Assembly (NCBI RefSeq): GCF_000936425.1 | Contig: NZ_AVFK01000004.1 | Coordinates: forward strand, 62,001-126,000 | Reading direction: 5' to 3' | Length of the DNA: 64,000 nucleotides | Source: Skermanella aerolata KACC 11604 | Lineage (GTDB): Bacteria > Pseudomonadota > Alphaproteobacteria > Azospirillales > Azospirillaceae | Shown here: positions 24,993 to 33,499 of the stretch, in pieces | Layout: each line of letters starts with the position of its first letter | Numbering within the stretch: position 1 is the first letter of the stretch | The notes under the pieces: generated by a model | The model's database searches: none | Told to the model about the DNA's origin: nothing | What the model saw: only the letters and a program-made list of their open reading frames with translations | Made by a program: the position numbers and the translations under genes

Positions 24993-25688
24993 TCAGGATT
25001 TATCGGAGCTTTTCGTCTTACGGTCGACATCCTCGACCGAAACGTCCTGACGGCGGACGGTGCCGCTGACGGTAACGTCGCGCTCGCCGGAGTTCTTGCT
25101 CAGGCTGACTTCCTCGACCACATGGGCTTCCTTGGACACCACCGGCTTTTCGGTATAGCCGCTGACTTCGACGGTGGTTTCCTTGAAGGCCTTGGCAGCC
25201 TCCTGCGGCTTCAGCGTCTTGTCCGCCTTGGTGCGCTCCACCTCGACGCTCTCGTCTTGGAGCGTGACCGTCTTCTCGACTTCCCGCTCGCTGACTTCCG
25301 TCGTCAGGCGCTTGCCGGCGGAGACCTTCCTCTTGCCGACGTCCAGCGTCTCCTCGATCACCTGCGCGGATGTTTCCTCACCGGCGCTCTCCAGCAGGGC
25401 TTCCGGGGTCAGCACGTCGAACTGCCGCATCGTGCTCAGAGCTTCGTCGGCCTTGTCGTCGTCCACATCGGCGACGACAAGGACGCCGCCCTTCTGAATC
25501 GCTTCGCCATAGCGGCGAGCCTTGTCCTTGTCGTAGCCGGCTTCCACGAGGCGGTCCGTGGTCTCATCGATGCCTGCCTTGGTCATCGTCTCGATCTTGT
25601 CGTCATCAAAGCCGGCCTTGCCCAGGGCGCTGACCACCTTGCGGGCGATATCCTGGGTTTCGAACAATCCAATGATGGATGTTGGCAT
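24993..25688 (-). CDS. YsnF/AvaK-type stress protein (DUF2382)
   Basis: This 231-residue protein has two parts. Residues about 1–95 resemble the YflT-like general-stress fold (SIIGLFETQDIARKVVSALG, GVLVVADVDDDKADEAL). Residues about 115–225 are a DUF2382 / YsnF-AvaK domain with its repetitive beta strands (KRLTTEVSEREVEKTVTLQD, VEEVSLSKNSGERDVTVSGT). Such proteins occur in stress-induced sets, often in desiccation- or radiation-tolerant bacteria; no biochemical activity is known. ATG 25688 has AAGGA upstream, and the longer frame to 25802 lacks family similarity. It is divergent from the small gene at 25925. Confidence 0.85.
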   Translation of the reverse strand: MPTSIIGLFETQDIARKVVSALGKAGFDDDKIETMTKAGIDETTDRLVEAGYDKDKARRYGEAIQKGGVLVVADVDDDKADEALSTMRQFDVLTPEALLESAGEETSAQVIEETLDVGKRKVSAGKRLTTEVSEREVEKTVTLQDESVEVERTKADKTLKPQEAAKAFKETTVEVSGYTEKPVVSKEAHVVEEVSLSKNSGERDVTVSGTVRRQDVSVEDVDRKTKSSDKS

Positions 25689-25924
25689 GACGCGTTCCTT
25701 TGGTGTTTGCTTGTCGCGAGCATCGGGGGATCGGTGACCGCCCGTGCTGCACATGCTAAGAACATGACGCGCCGCACAACGTTCCAATAAAAGTTGGCTC
25801 ACAGGGACATCGCCTAATGTTAAGATGGCAAACTATCCTGTTATCGTTTGCGCATTTAGAGTATAGCTTGCGTGTCGGTGTGAGGCATCTTAAGTTATAA
25901 TCATATGGATTGTGGAGGAAAGCT

Positions 25925-26188
25925 ATGACCCAACGTACAGTTCCTAGCACGATAACTTTCAACAAACCGTTCCATCTGAGCGGTTTTGAGGAGCCCTTGC
26001 AGGCAGGGACCTACAAGGTCGAAACCCTGGAAGAGTTGATCGAAGGCCTGTCGTTCCCCGCCTGGCGGCGGATCGAGACCCTGCTGTTCCTGCTCCAGCC
26101 GCCGGGACAGCCTAAGCTGACCCAGGTCGCCGTCGTCGATCCGATCGAGTTGGAAGAGGCGAGGAGCCGCGACCAGGAGGCTGCGTGA
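25925..26188 (+). CDS. Small uncharacterised alphaproteobacterial protein, 87 residues
   Basis: The sequence has the shape of a small beta-rich family seen in soil alphaproteobacteria: TITFNKPFHLSGFEEPLQAG, TYKVETLEELIEGLSFPAWR, then PKLTQVAVVDPIELEEA. It has no signal peptide or cysteines. A GGAGGAAAG ribosome site precedes ATG 25925. The next gene in the same direction starts 63 nt after the stop. No function is known. The match to a family is from memory of the pattern and should be confirmed by a search. Confidence 0.65.
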   Translation: MTQRTVPSTITFNKPFHLSGFEEPLQAGTYKVETLEELIEGLSFPAWRRIETLLFLLQPPGQPKLTQVAVVDPIELEEARSRDQEAA

Positions 26189-26251
26189 CCGACGCAGCGC
26201 CAGGACCCGCAACGTTGAAAAGCCTGAGCTGAAAAGCTCGAAAGGACCGCC

Positions 26252-26575
26252 ATGACGGCTGATGATCCCATCGAACTCGACACCCACAGGGGCATGGCAG
26301 CTCAGAAGGCGACCGAGGACCGGCGGCATACCGCCGAGGTCGAGGCGGACCGGGTCGTGCTCCGGCAGCATCAGGACGATCTGGAAGGTGCCTTGTCCTC
26401 AGGCCCCGCAGCGACGTGGGAGGAGGCCGGGCTAAAGGCTCATTACCTCATCACCGTACTGGCCGGCACATCGGAAGGCCAGGACCCGCGATACAAGAAG
26501 CTGATCGCGAGTGCATTGGAGGATATCCAGCGCCTGTCAGGTGCCCCGGAGTCGGAGGGCACGCCCAAGCCCTGA
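26252..26575 (+). CDS. Small hydrophilic hypothetical protein, 107 residues
   Basis: This soluble, helix-rich protein has an acidic N-terminus (MTADDPIELD), a charged central helix and a segment WEEAGLKAHYLITVLAGTSE then QDPRYKKLIASALEDIQRLS, which resembles a short helical bundle. It carries no motif that identifies a family. AAAGGA lies just before the ATG. It probably forms an operon with the gene 63 nt upstream and converges on the 49-residue gene on the other strand, leaving 19 nt between stops. Confidence 0.6.
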   Translation: MTADDPIELDTHRGMAAQKATEDRRHTAEVEADRVVLRQHQDDLEGALSSGPAATWEEAGLKAHYLITVLAGTSEGQDPRYKKLIASALEDIQRLSGAPESEGTPKP

Positions 26576-26594
26576 CCGGCTTCCTCGTCCCTTT

Positions 26595-26744
26595 TCAGGC
26601 TCGCGGAAGCACGGCGGCCAGCAGCCTCTTCTTTGCAGCCGCCAGCCAGGGATCGCGAACGACAAGGCTACGCTCGGCCCAGGGTGTCGCTTCCGGATCG
26701 CTCGCTTCATACAGTTTCTGAGCGAGGGCTTCCACGTCGTGCAT
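26595..26744 (-). CDS. Very small protein, 49 residues, tail of a two-gene operon
   Basis: The frame begins MHDVEALAQKLYEASDP and runs on through WLAAAKKRLLAAVLP to a TGA. It has a helical, amphipathic look and the same codon bias as its neighbours. Its ATG lies 7 nt after the stop of the upstream gene at 26752, so it is translationally linked. A TTG 15 nt earlier, with GGGAAAG five nt before it, could instead be the start. No family is recognised. Confidence 0.55.
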   Translation of the reverse strand: MHDVEALAQKLYEASDPEATPWAERSLVVRDPWLAAAKKRLLAAVLPRA

Positions 26745-26751
26745 GGTGAAA

Positions 26752-27135
26752 TCAGGCAATCTGGCTTTCCCTTACGACACGCTCGTGGCTGTCGAGGACG
26801 CTCTTGATGCGGTACTGGTTTTCCGGACCTTCGGGCGGCAGGTGACGGACGATCTCGTACTTGCCGATCGACGTTTCCAGCGTCAGGGCGCCGGGCGTGA
26901 AATCGACCACTTGGCCGACCTCGTACTTATGTTCCTTGACGGCGGATACGACGCGCGCGGGCGCCTGGGCAAGGCGCAATGCGCGCCTTTCGTCGTTCCG
27001 CTGTTCGGAAAGCCTTGCGAGTGCCAGTCCGGAGTTGGCGGCCGATACGCTGGCCTGTGCTGCAACCGAAGCAGCCGCTTTCGTCGCCTGACGCTTCTTG
27101 GGAGCAACGGCGCTTTGTTTCGGACGGGCGGTCAT
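26752..27135 (-). CDS. Uncharacterised protein with basic N-terminus, 127 residues
   Basis: The first ~60 residues are Ala/Lys/Arg-rich and low in complexity (PKKRQATKAAASVAAQA), possibly disordered or nucleic-acid binding. The C-terminal ~55 residues form a compact beta domain (YEVGQVVDFTPG, YEIVRHLPPEG, QYRIKSVLDSHERVVRES) of a kind frequent in Rhodospirillales and Rhizobiales hypothetical proteins. GGAGAA precedes ATG 27135. It is followed immediately by the 49-residue gene. Function unknown; the domain suggests a small KOW/SH3-like barrel, which is inference. Confidence 0.7.
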   Translation of the reverse strand: MTARPKQSAVAPKKRQATKAAASVAAQASVSAANSGLALARLSEQRNDERRALRLAQAPARVVSAVKEHKYEVGQVVDFTPGALTLETSIGKYEIVRHLPPEGPENQYRIKSVLDSHERVVRESQIA

Positions 27136-27334
27136 GACGGTTCTCCAGATGATTAGCCAAGTATTTCGAAGTACGCATCGGATAGAAGTTACGGCTTATC
27201 GCCGCAGGCATACTCCGCTCACGGTTTTACGGAAAATACTACCTTTCAGATGGGGACGATGAGGTCGGAATCCTACTAAGGATAGTGGGTAATGCGCAAT
27301 AAGCTGAAAAACGGCCTAGTCATCCGGCCGATGC

Positions 27335-27577
27335 TCATTCCGAACCCCCTCCCAGGGCACGCTCGCGGCGCATTTCGACCAGTTCGTCGCGGGCGCGTTC
27401 CATCGCTTCGATGTCCGTCAGGTCGCAGGCTTCCCGGCAAGCCTGGCAGAACTCGACAGTCCGCCGAAGGTCGTCCGGACATTGCTTCAGCCGATCCGCG
27501 ACGATCAGGTGCCACACCTGGGCTATAGCAAGGTTGAAGTTCACTTCGTCGGAAACCGTTTCATGCTCTTCCGACAT
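27335..27577 (-). CDS. Small hypothetical protein, 80 residues, paired cysteines
   Basis: This helical protein starts MSEEHETVSDEVNFNLAIAQ and contains VEFCQACREACDLTD, with three cysteines in eight residues, which could bind a metal or form disulfides. The C-terminus is charged (ARDELVEMRRERALGGGSE). ATG 27577 is preferred to a TTG at 27700 that would add 41 residues of poor quality, but no strong ribosome site is visible at either. No family is recognised. Confidence 0.5.
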   Translation of the reverse strand: MSEEHETVSDEVNFNLAIAQVWHLIVADRLKQCPDDLRRTVEFCQACREACDLTDIEAMERARDELVEMRRERALGGGSE

Positions 27578-27973
27578 GATATCGCGGTTGCGTCCGAGAT
27601 TAGCGGCTTGCTGCCGGCGCGCCGCCTTCACTTGGTCGAGATATATCACTCCGTCGTAACCCACTGTCTTCGACCCGCCCGTGACTGCCAGCTCTTGCAA
27701 GCCATGTCACAGCAACAAGCATGCCCATTTGTCCTAATCTTAAGAATAGATCCAAAGGGAGGATACGGTTGCAAAGGCACCGACCGGGAAGAAGACCTCG
27801 ACTAGCGCTCCCACCATTGTACAAGAGCACGCTGAGGTAGGTCGGGCCTCTTCAGGCCGGCACTTACGTTCCTGACCGGCCGAACTTCCTCGACGAAACA
27901 CTCTTTGCAAAATGCGACGTCGCCGACCGATATTCGCGTATCGCAGTCGATCCGTCCCGCGCTTGACTCCGCC
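27578..27973. other. Intergenic stretch without a convincing gene
   Basis: These 396 nt lie between the 80-residue gene and the Rrf2 gene. A minus-strand frame (stop at 27802) contains a zinc-knuckle-like FCKECFVEEVRPV segment, but it has no usable start codon outside the Rrf2 gene. A 33-codon plus-strand frame from about 27704 is too short to judge. The stretch also holds half of a palindromic repeat at 27837–27863. Confidence 0.5.
27837..27863. repeat. Half-copy of the palindromic repeat core (GTCGGGC type)
   Basis: GTAGGTCGGGCCTCTTCAGG followed by CCGGCAC is, on the opposite strand, nearly the same as the core at 48561–48587. It is a single hairpin: GGCCT and AGGCC flank CTTC. No outer arms are seen here. 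Confidence 0.55.
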
Positions 27974-28423
27974 TCAGATGTCGTAGAGCAGGATCGCTTC
28001 CGCCGCGGCGCTCCGGCTGCGCAGGTCGGCCAGACTGGTGCCGTCCAGCACCTTCGCCATCGCATCCCGGACTTCCTGCATCAGGGCGCGGATCTCGCAG
28101 GCCGCGACGTTCTGACAGTCCGCACAGGGGCGGTAAGCCGTTCTGCTGGCGCAGGCGATCGGTGCCAGCGGCCCGTCCAGCACGCGGATGACCGAACTGA
28201 GCATGATCTTGTCCGACGGCTTGGCCAGCCAGTAGCCGCCGCCCTTGCCCTTCTTGCTGTAGAGCAGGCCGGCGTTCTTCAACTCCAGCAGGATCGCGTC
28301 CAGGAACTTCTTCGGGATGTTGTTGCAGTCGGCGATGTCGGAGATCGAAACCGACCCTTTGCCTTCGTGGTTCGCCAGATGCAGAAGGGCTTTGAGACCG
28401 TATTTTCCCTTGTTCGTCAGCAT
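27974..28423 (-). CDS. Rrf2-family transcriptional regulator
   Basis: This 149-residue winged-helix regulator starts MLTNKGKYGLKALLHLANHE, and its wing is KKGKGGGYWLAKP. Four cysteines (Cys91, Cys100, Cys103 and Cys109) lie where Rrf2 proteins such as IscR and NsrR bind an iron-sulfur cluster, but the spacing C-x8-C-x2-C-x5-C differs from the usual IscR C-x5-C-x5-C. It is divergent from the sulfate transporter operon, so control of sulfate/cysteine uptake, as by CymR-type Rrf2 regulators, is the most likely role. Whether it senses a cluster, O-acetylserine or redox state is open. Confidence 0.9.
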   Translation of the reverse strand: MLTNKGKYGLKALLHLANHEGKGSVSISDIADCNNIPKKFLDAILLELKNAGLLYSKKGKGGGYWLAKPSDKIMLSSVIRVLDGPLAPIACASRTAYRPCADCQNVAACEIRALMQEVRDAMAKVLDGTSLADLRSRSAAAEAILLYDI

Positions 28424-28606
28424 AATGGCCCTGATCCCGCGTATCGGCTGTTATGTGCGTAGCAAAGACGCCGGGTCAAGGCATTTATCGGGACTGTGTC
28501 GTTCCGGGCCGGTGCGGCGAAGTTTCATGATCTGCACACGCTCGAAAAAAAAGCTTTCCATCTTCGGCCGGATAACTCTACTATTCCGGTGGAACTTGTG
28601 CAAAAT

Positions 28607-28625
28607 ACACACATAAAGTTTGTGT
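28607..28625. promoter_or_regulatory. Possible operator upstream of cysP
   Basis: ACACACA (28607–28613) and TTTGTGT (28619–28625) form an imperfect inverted repeat in an AT-rich patch about 45 nt before the cysP start. It lies between the Rrf2 gene and the sulfate operon. A regulator site is plausible but unproven. Confidence 0.35.
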
Positions 28626-28670
28626 TGTTCGCTTTTTTGAACGCGAGCGCTATAGAATAGGGGAGTGAAG

Positions 28671-29702
28671 ATGGTGTTCGGCCTTCTCCGACGCGGATTT
28701 CTGGGTGTCACTCTCGCGGCTGGCGCCCTTGGGTGCGGCCTGCTCACTTCCATGCCGGCGGCGGCCGATACGACGCTTCTGAACGTCTCGTACGATCCGA
28801 CGCGCGAACTCTATGTCGAGTACAACAAGGCGTTCGCCGAGTACTGGAAGACCCAGGGCGGCGATGCGGTGCGGATCAACCAGTCGCATGGCGGCTCCGG
28901 CAAGCAGGCGCGTTCGGTGATCGACGGGCTCGACGCCGACATCGTGACGCTGGCGCTGGCCTACGACATCGACGCCATCGCCGAACGCGGCCAGATCAAT
29001 AAGGACTGGCAGGCCCGGCTGCCGCAGAACAGCTCGCCCTATACCTCGACCATCGTCTTCCTGGTCCGCAAGGGCAATCCCAAGGGTATCAAGAACTGGG
29101 ACGACTTGGCCAAGCCGGGCGTCCAGGTCATCACGCCGAACCCCAAGACGTCGGGCGGCGCCCGCTGGAACTATCTGGCGGCCTGGGGCTATGCGCTGGA
29201 GAAGTGGAACAACGACGAGGCCAAGGCCAAGGAGTTCCTGGAACAGATCTTCAAGAACGTGCCCGTGCTCGACACCGGCGCCCGCGGCTCGACCATCACC
29301 TTTACCGAACGCGGCCTGGGCGACGTGCTGCTGTCGTGGGAGAACGAGGCGTTCCTGTCGATCAAGGAACTGGGCGCCGACAAGCTCGAGATCGTCGTTC
29401 CCAGCCTGACCATCCTGGCCGAACCTCCCGTCGCCGTCGTCGACAAGGTCGTGGACCGCAAGGGAACCCGCAAGGTGGCCGAGGCGTACTTGAACTACCT
29501 GTACTCCGACGCCGGACAGGAGATCGCCGCGAAGAACTTCTATCGCCCGCGCAATCCGGCGATAGCGGCCAAGTACGAGAACGTCTTCACCAAGGCCAAC
29601 CTGTTCACGATCGACGAACGGCTCGGCGGCTGGCAAGCTGCGCAGAAGAAGCACTTCTCCGACGGCGGTATATTCGACCAGATCTATCAGCCAGGAAAAT
29701 AA
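28671..29702 (+). CDS. cysP: Sulfate/thiosulfate ABC transporter, substrate-binding protein
   Basis: This 343-residue periplasmic protein binds sulfate or thiosulfate and delivers it to CysTW. A signal peptide covers about residues 1–33 (ending MPAAADT). Family signatures are [31 protein letters not shown] and [19 protein letters not shown], and the ligand loop lies near SWENEAF. ATG 28671 is preferred to GTG 28665 because GGGGAG then has proper spacing. It heads the cysPTWA operon, starting 2 nt before cysT. The paralogue Sbp cannot be excluded. Confidence 0.92.
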   Translation: MVFGLLRRGFLGVTLAAGALGCGLLTSMPAAADTTLLNVSYDPTRELYVEYNKAFAEYWKTQGGDAVRINQSHGGSGKQARSVIDGLDADIVTLALAYDIDAIAERGQINKDWQARLPQNSSPYTSTIVFLVRKGNPKGIKNWDDLAKPGVQVITPNPKTSGGARWNYLAAWGYALEKWNNDEAKAKEFLEQIFKNVPVLDTGARGSTITFTERGLGDVLLSWENEAFLSIKELGADKLEIVVPSLTILAEPPVAVVDKVVDRKGTRKVAEAYLNYLYSDAGQEIAAKNFYRPRNPAIAAKYENVFTKANLFTIDERLGGWQAAQKKHFSDGGIFDQIYQPGK

Positions 29703-29704
29703 TT

Positions 29705-30580
29705 GTGACCGATATCTCCCTCAGAAGCGCGCCGCAGATGCGCGTGGGGAGGTGGTCGCTGAGGAAACCCAGCGTTCTGCCCGGCTTCGGGCTGACGCTG
29801 GGTTTTACTCTGTGCTACCTCAGCCTGATCGTGCTGATCCCGCTCGCGGGCCTGATCCTGGCGGCCGCCGGATTGGGCTGGTCCGGCTTCTGGTCGGCGG
29901 TGACGACGCCGCGTGTGCTGGCGGCCTTTCGGGTCAGCTTCGGCACGTCGATGATAGCGGCGCTCATCAATGCCGTCTTCGGCCTGATGGTCGCCTGGGT
30001 GCTGGTACGCTACAGCTTCCCCGGCAAGAAGATCGTCGACGCCATCGTGGATTTGCCGTTCGCGCTGCCGACCGCCGTCGCCGGCATCGCGCTGACGGCG
30101 CTCTATTCCCGCAACGGCTGGATCGGATCGTGGCTGGAGCCGATGGGGATCAAGGTCGCCTTCACCCCGATCGGGATTATCGTGGCGCTGACCTTCATCG
30201 GATTGCCGTTCGTCGTCCGCACGGTGCAGCCTGTCCTTCAGGATCTGGCGCCGGAGGAGGAGGAAGCGGCGGTCAGCCTTGGTGCCACCCGCTGGCAGAC
30301 CTTCTGCCGGGTGATCTTCCCGGCGATCCTGCCGGCCCTGATGACCGGCACGGCGCTGGCCTTCGCCCGCGCGGTCGGGGAGTTCGGCTCGGTCATCTTC
30401 ATTGCCGGCAACATGCCGGGCATCTCGGAAATCATCCCGCTGCTGATCATCATCAAGCTGGAACAGTTCGACTATGCCGGAGCCACCGCCATCGCGACCC
30501 TGATGCTGATGGTGTCCTTCGCGATGCTGCTGGCGATCAACATGCTGCAAGCCTGGATGAGGAGCCGCCATGCCGGCTGA
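29705..30580 (+). CDS. cysT: Sulfate ABC transporter permease CysT (CysU)
   Basis: This 291-residue inner-membrane permease has six helices. The segment [19 protein letters not shown] is typical of CysT. The cytoplasmic EAA loop reads [20 protein letters not shown] and contacts the ATPase CysA. A GTG start at 29705 is chosen because AGGA lies about 9 nt upstream and the cysP stop ends at 29702; an internal ATG at 29738 is possible. It overlaps cysW by 11 nt, so translation is coupled. Confidence 0.93.
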   Translation: MTDISLRSAPQMRVGRWSLRKPSVLPGFGLTLGFTLCYLSLIVLIPLAGLILAAAGLGWSGFWSAVTTPRVLAAFRVSFGTSMIAALINAVFGLMVAWVLVRYSFPGKKIVDAIVDLPFALPTAVAGIALTALYSRNGWIGSWLEPMGIKVAFTPIGIIVALTFIGLPFVVRTVQPVLQDLAPEEEEAAVSLGATRWQTFCRVIFPAILPALMTGTALAFARAVGEFGSVIFIAGNMPGISEIIPLLIIIKLEQFDYAGATAIATLMLMVSFAMLLAINMLQAWMRSRHAG

Positions 30581-31439
30581 AACAATCGCTCCTTCCGGTG
30601 GCCGTCCGGCCCTGCGCGAGCCGCTCTGGCTTCGCCTGTCCCTGATCGGCGGCGCCCTGACCTTCCTGGCGGTCTTCCTGCTGCTGCCGCTGATCCTCGT
30701 CTTCGTGCAGGCGCTCGGGCACGGGGTCGAGGCCTATTGGGACGCCCTGGTCGAGCAGGACGCCGTCTCGGCAATCCAGTTGACGGTACTGGTCGCGGCC
30801 ATCGCGGTACCGCTCAACCTCGTCTTCGGCGTCGCCGCGTCCTGGTGCATCGCCAAGTTCGAGTTCCGGGGCAAGAGCCTGCTGATAACGCTGATCGACC
30901 TGCCGTTCTCGGTTTCTCCCGTGATCTCCGGCATGGTCTACGTCCTGCTGTTCGGCCTCAACGGCTGGCTCGGTCCCTGGCTGATCGACCACAACATCAA
31001 GATCATCTTCGCCTTACCCGGGCTGGTGCTGGCGACCGTCTTCGTGACGTTCCCCTTCGTCGCCCGCGAACTGATCCCGCTGATGCAGGAGCAGGGCACG
31101 GAGGAGGAAGAGGCCGCTGTCGTGCTCGGCGCCAGCGGCTGGCAGGTCTTCCGCCGGGTGACGCTGCCGAACATCAAGTGGGGGCTTTTGTACGGCGTGC
31201 TGCTGTGCAACGCCCGCGCGATGGGCGAGTTCGGCGCGGTGTCGGTGGTTTCCGGCCACATCAGGGGCATGACGAATACGATGCCGCTGCATGTCGAAAT
31301 CCTCTACAATGAGTACAACTTCGTTGCCGCGTTCGCCGTCGCGTCGCTGCTGGCCCTGCTGGCGCTGGTGACCCTGGTCGTCAAGTCGCTGCTGGAATGG
31401 CGGTACGGCGATGAACTTGCCGCTTCGGCTCGGCATTAG
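30570..31439 (+). CDS. cysW: Sulfate ABC transporter permease CysW
   Basis: This 289-residue partner permease of CysT has six helices. The segment [19 protein letters not shown] is the CysW signature, and the EAA loop reads [20 protein letters not shown]. The C-terminal part [19 protein letters not shown] is also typical. The start codon ATG 30570 lies inside the end of cysT. Together with CysT it forms the channel of the sulfate importer. Confidence 0.93.
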   Translation: MPAETIAPSGGRPALREPLWLRLSLIGGALTFLAVFLLLPLILVFVQALGHGVEAYWDALVEQDAVSAIQLTVLVAAIAVPLNLVFGVAASWCIAKFEFRGKSLLITLIDLPFSVSPVISGMVYVLLFGLNGWLGPWLIDHNIKIIFALPGLVLATVFVTFPFVARELIPLMQEQGTEEEEAAVVLGASGWQVFRRVTLPNIKWGLLYGVLLCNARAMGEFGAVSVVSGHIRGMTNTMPLHVEILYNEYNFVAAFAVASLLALLALVTLVVKSLLEWRYGDELAASARH

Positions 31440-31452
31440 GGAAGGGTCTGCT

Positions 31453-32520
31453 ATGACCATCGAAGTCTCCAACATCTCCAAGCGCTTCGGCAATTACGTG
31501 GCGCTCGACCGGGTCAGCCTTGAAGTGAAGTCGGGCGAACTGCTGGCCCTGCTCGGGCCGTCGGGTTCCGGCAAGACCACGCTGCTGCGCATCATGGCCG
31601 GGCTGGAATACCCTGACAGCGGCGGTCTGCGCCTGTTCGGCAACGACGCGCTGGACCGCAGTCCGCGCGACCGCGAAGTCGGCTTCGTCTTCCAGCACTA
31701 CTCGCTGTTCCGCCACATGACGGTGGCCGACAATGTCGGCTTCGGGCTGGATGTCCGGCCGCGCGCCGTCCGGCTGTCCAAGCGCGAGATCCGCGCCCGC
31801 GTCATGCAGTTGCTGGAGATGGTCCAGTTGAGCTGGGTCGCCGACCGCTATCCCAGCCAGCTTTCCGGCGGCCAGCGGCAGCGCGTGGCGCTGGCCCGCG
31901 CGCTTGCCATCGAGCCGAAGGTGCTGCTGCTGGACGAACCGTTCGGTGCCCTCGACGCCAAGGTCCGCAAGGAACTTCGCCGCTGGCTGCGCCGGCTCCA
32001 TGACGAGATGCACATCACCAGCGTCTTCGTCACCCACGACCAGGAGGAAGCGCTTGAACTGGCCGACCGCGTCGTCGTGATGAGCCAGGGCCGGATCGAG
32101 CAGATCGGCACGCCATCCGAAGTCTACGACCATCCCGCGACATCGTTCGTCTACGACTTCCTCGGCAACGTCAACCGGTTCGAGGTCGATGTCCATGACG
32201 GCATCGCCCGGCTGCCCGGAACCACCCAGCCCTTCGCCCGCACCCATCTGCGCGGCGACGGCGCCGCCGTTGCCTTCGTCCGCCCGCACGACGTCGAACT
32301 GGCCCGCCCGAACGGCCATGACGTCCCCAACACCGGCAAGGTGCTCGGCATCCACGCCGTCGGCCCCAGCGCCAGGGTGGAAGTGGACCTAAACGGCATC
32401 GCGATCGAAGCCGTGATGGACCGCGAACGCCTGCGCGACCTCAACCTCGTGGTCGGCGACCGCTGCGTCGTCAACCTGCCCCAGATCAGCGTCTTCGGCC
32501 AGCAGGAGGCGGCGGAGTAG
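31453..32520 (+). CDS. cysA: Sulfate/thiosulfate ABC transporter ATP-binding protein
   Basis: This 355-residue ATPase powers CysTW. Walker A is GPSGSGKTT near residues 38–46. The signature is [16 protein letters not shown], and Walker B reads [20 protein letters not shown]. The switch histidine is in [10 protein letters not shown], and the C-terminal ~110 residues form the TOBE-type regulatory domain of CysA. ATG 31453 is preferred to ATG 31411, which overlaps cysW. The stop TAG forms part of a palindromic element shared with the convergent apnO gene. Confidence 0.94.
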   Translation: MTIEVSNISKRFGNYVALDRVSLEVKSGELLALLGPSGSGKTTLLRIMAGLEYPDSGGLRLFGNDALDRSPRDREVGFVFQHYSLFRHMTVADNVGFGLDVRPRAVRLSKREIRARVMQLLEMVQLSWVADRYPSQLSGGQRQRVALARALAIEPKVLLLDEPFGALDAKVRKELRRWLRRLHDEMHITSVFVTHDQEEALELADRVVVMSQGRIEQIGTPSEVYDHPATSFVYDFLGNVNRFEVDVHDGIARLPGTTQPFARTHLRGDGAAVAFVRPHDVELARPNGHDVPNTGKVLGIHAVGPSARVEVDLNGIAIEAVMDRERLRDLNLVVGDRCVVNLPQISVFGQQEAAE

Positions 32521-32634
32521 GGGTGAGCGGGAGATTGTTGGGCCACGGCCCAACCTACAAGACAGGAACTCGTAGGTTGGGCCGTGGCCCAACAATTAAC
32601 TTGCGGTGGCGTCCTGTTCCATCCGCCGACCCCT
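32518..32634. repeat. Nested palindromic element between cysA and apnO
   Basis: The core arms (32534–32558 and 32572–32596) are perfect 25-nt inverted repeats around 13 nt. Each arm is itself a palindrome, TTGGGCC-AC-GGCCCAA. Outside, GTAGGGGT at the cysA stop mirrors ACCCCTAC at the apnO stop (12 of 14 nt with flanks), so the element spans exactly from stop to stop of two convergent genes. A two-way terminator or processing structure is likely. Confidence 0.85.
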
Positions 32635-33469
32635 ACTTGCAGATGTCCTTCACCGACTGAAGCACGTTCTCCTTCGCGAAGACGCGGTCGAGCCAGCCTT
32701 CCTTGAAGATCACCGGCTTAGCCTGCTCGATCGCGTGCAGCGCCCCGTCGGAGAAGCGCCCCTGCGGAAAGACGCCGAAGGCGATGGCGAGTTCGATGTT
32801 CAGGTGGCCGAGCATGAAATCGACCGCGGCTTCGCGCGGGACGCCTCGGCGTTCCGCCTCATCCACTGCGTCGCGCATGGCGAGCGACAGGGTAGCGCCG
32901 ACCGTCTCGGACAGGGCGGGTTCCAGGATCGCCATCTGCTCCACGGTGACCCTGTGGGACCGCATCACCGGCTTGTAGATCGTCCGCGCCACCTCCTCGC
33001 ACAGGGCGTAATGCTCCTCCGGTCCCTGCATCAGGGCGCAGACGATGTTCTGCTTGGCGGCGATGCCGCCGAAATAGTCGGTCTTGGCGGCGGTCTCGAC
33101 CTCGTCGTTGAAGATCGGCGGATGGCAGGGATGGGTGACGAAATAGGTGATGTCGGCCCGCTCCGGCAGTTCACCGGCATAGGGGGCCGCCGCGTCCAGC
33201 ATGATGACGGCGGCGCCCGGCTTCAGCTTGGCGATGAAGGTGTGGGCGATCTTGCCGATCAGCCGGTCCGGCACCGCCATCAGCACAACGTCGGCCTCGG
33301 CCAGCGCCTGTTCCTGATCGACGCAATCGGCGCCGATGGCGGATTTCAGCCGCTCCCGGCCTTCGCTGGAAATCTCGACGTGGTCCACCGTGAAGGCCGA
33401 CCCGTGCAGGTTGGTGGCGAGCCGGACGCCCATCTTTCCGCCGGCGCCCAGCAGTGCGATCTTCGTCAT
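32633..33469 (-). CDS. apnO: Probable D-apionate oxidoisomerase
   Basis: This 278-residue NAD-dependent protein has the N-terminal Rossmann motif IALLGAGGKMGVRLA. Its C-terminal helical domain is of the phosphogluconate dehydrogenase C-terminal type (AILEPALSETVGATLSLAMR). D-apionate oxidoisomerase (ApnO) belongs to this family and converts D-apionate to 3-oxo-isoapionate. The assignment rests mainly on its two operon partners, a four-carbon acid-sugar kinase and a RuBisCO-like protein, which are the next two enzymes of that published pathway. The gap to oiaK is 30 nt. Another hydroxyacid substrate remains possible. Confidence 0.75.
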   Translation of the reverse strand: MTKIALLGAGGKMGVRLATNLHGSAFTVDHVEISSEGRERLKSAIGADCVDQEQALAEADVVLMAVPDRLIGKIAHTFIAKLKPGAAVIMLDAAAPYAGELPERADITYFVTHPCHPPIFNDEVETAAKTDYFGGIAAKQNIVCALMQGPEEHYALCEEVARTIYKPVMRSHRVTVEQMAILEPALSETVGATLSLAMRDAVDEAERRGVPREAAVDFMLGHLNIELAIAFGVFPQGRFSDGALHAIEQAKPVIFKEGWLDRVFAKENVLQSVKDICK

Positions 33470-33499
33470 GTTCCCGTTCCCTCCGGTTTTTTGAGTTTT

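Noticed and set aside
27802-28065. Minus-strand frame with an FCKECFVEEVRP segment, possibly a small zinc protein
   Set aside because: It overlaps the Rrf2 gene in another frame, has no usable start codon outside it, and part of it is explained by a palindromic repeat.
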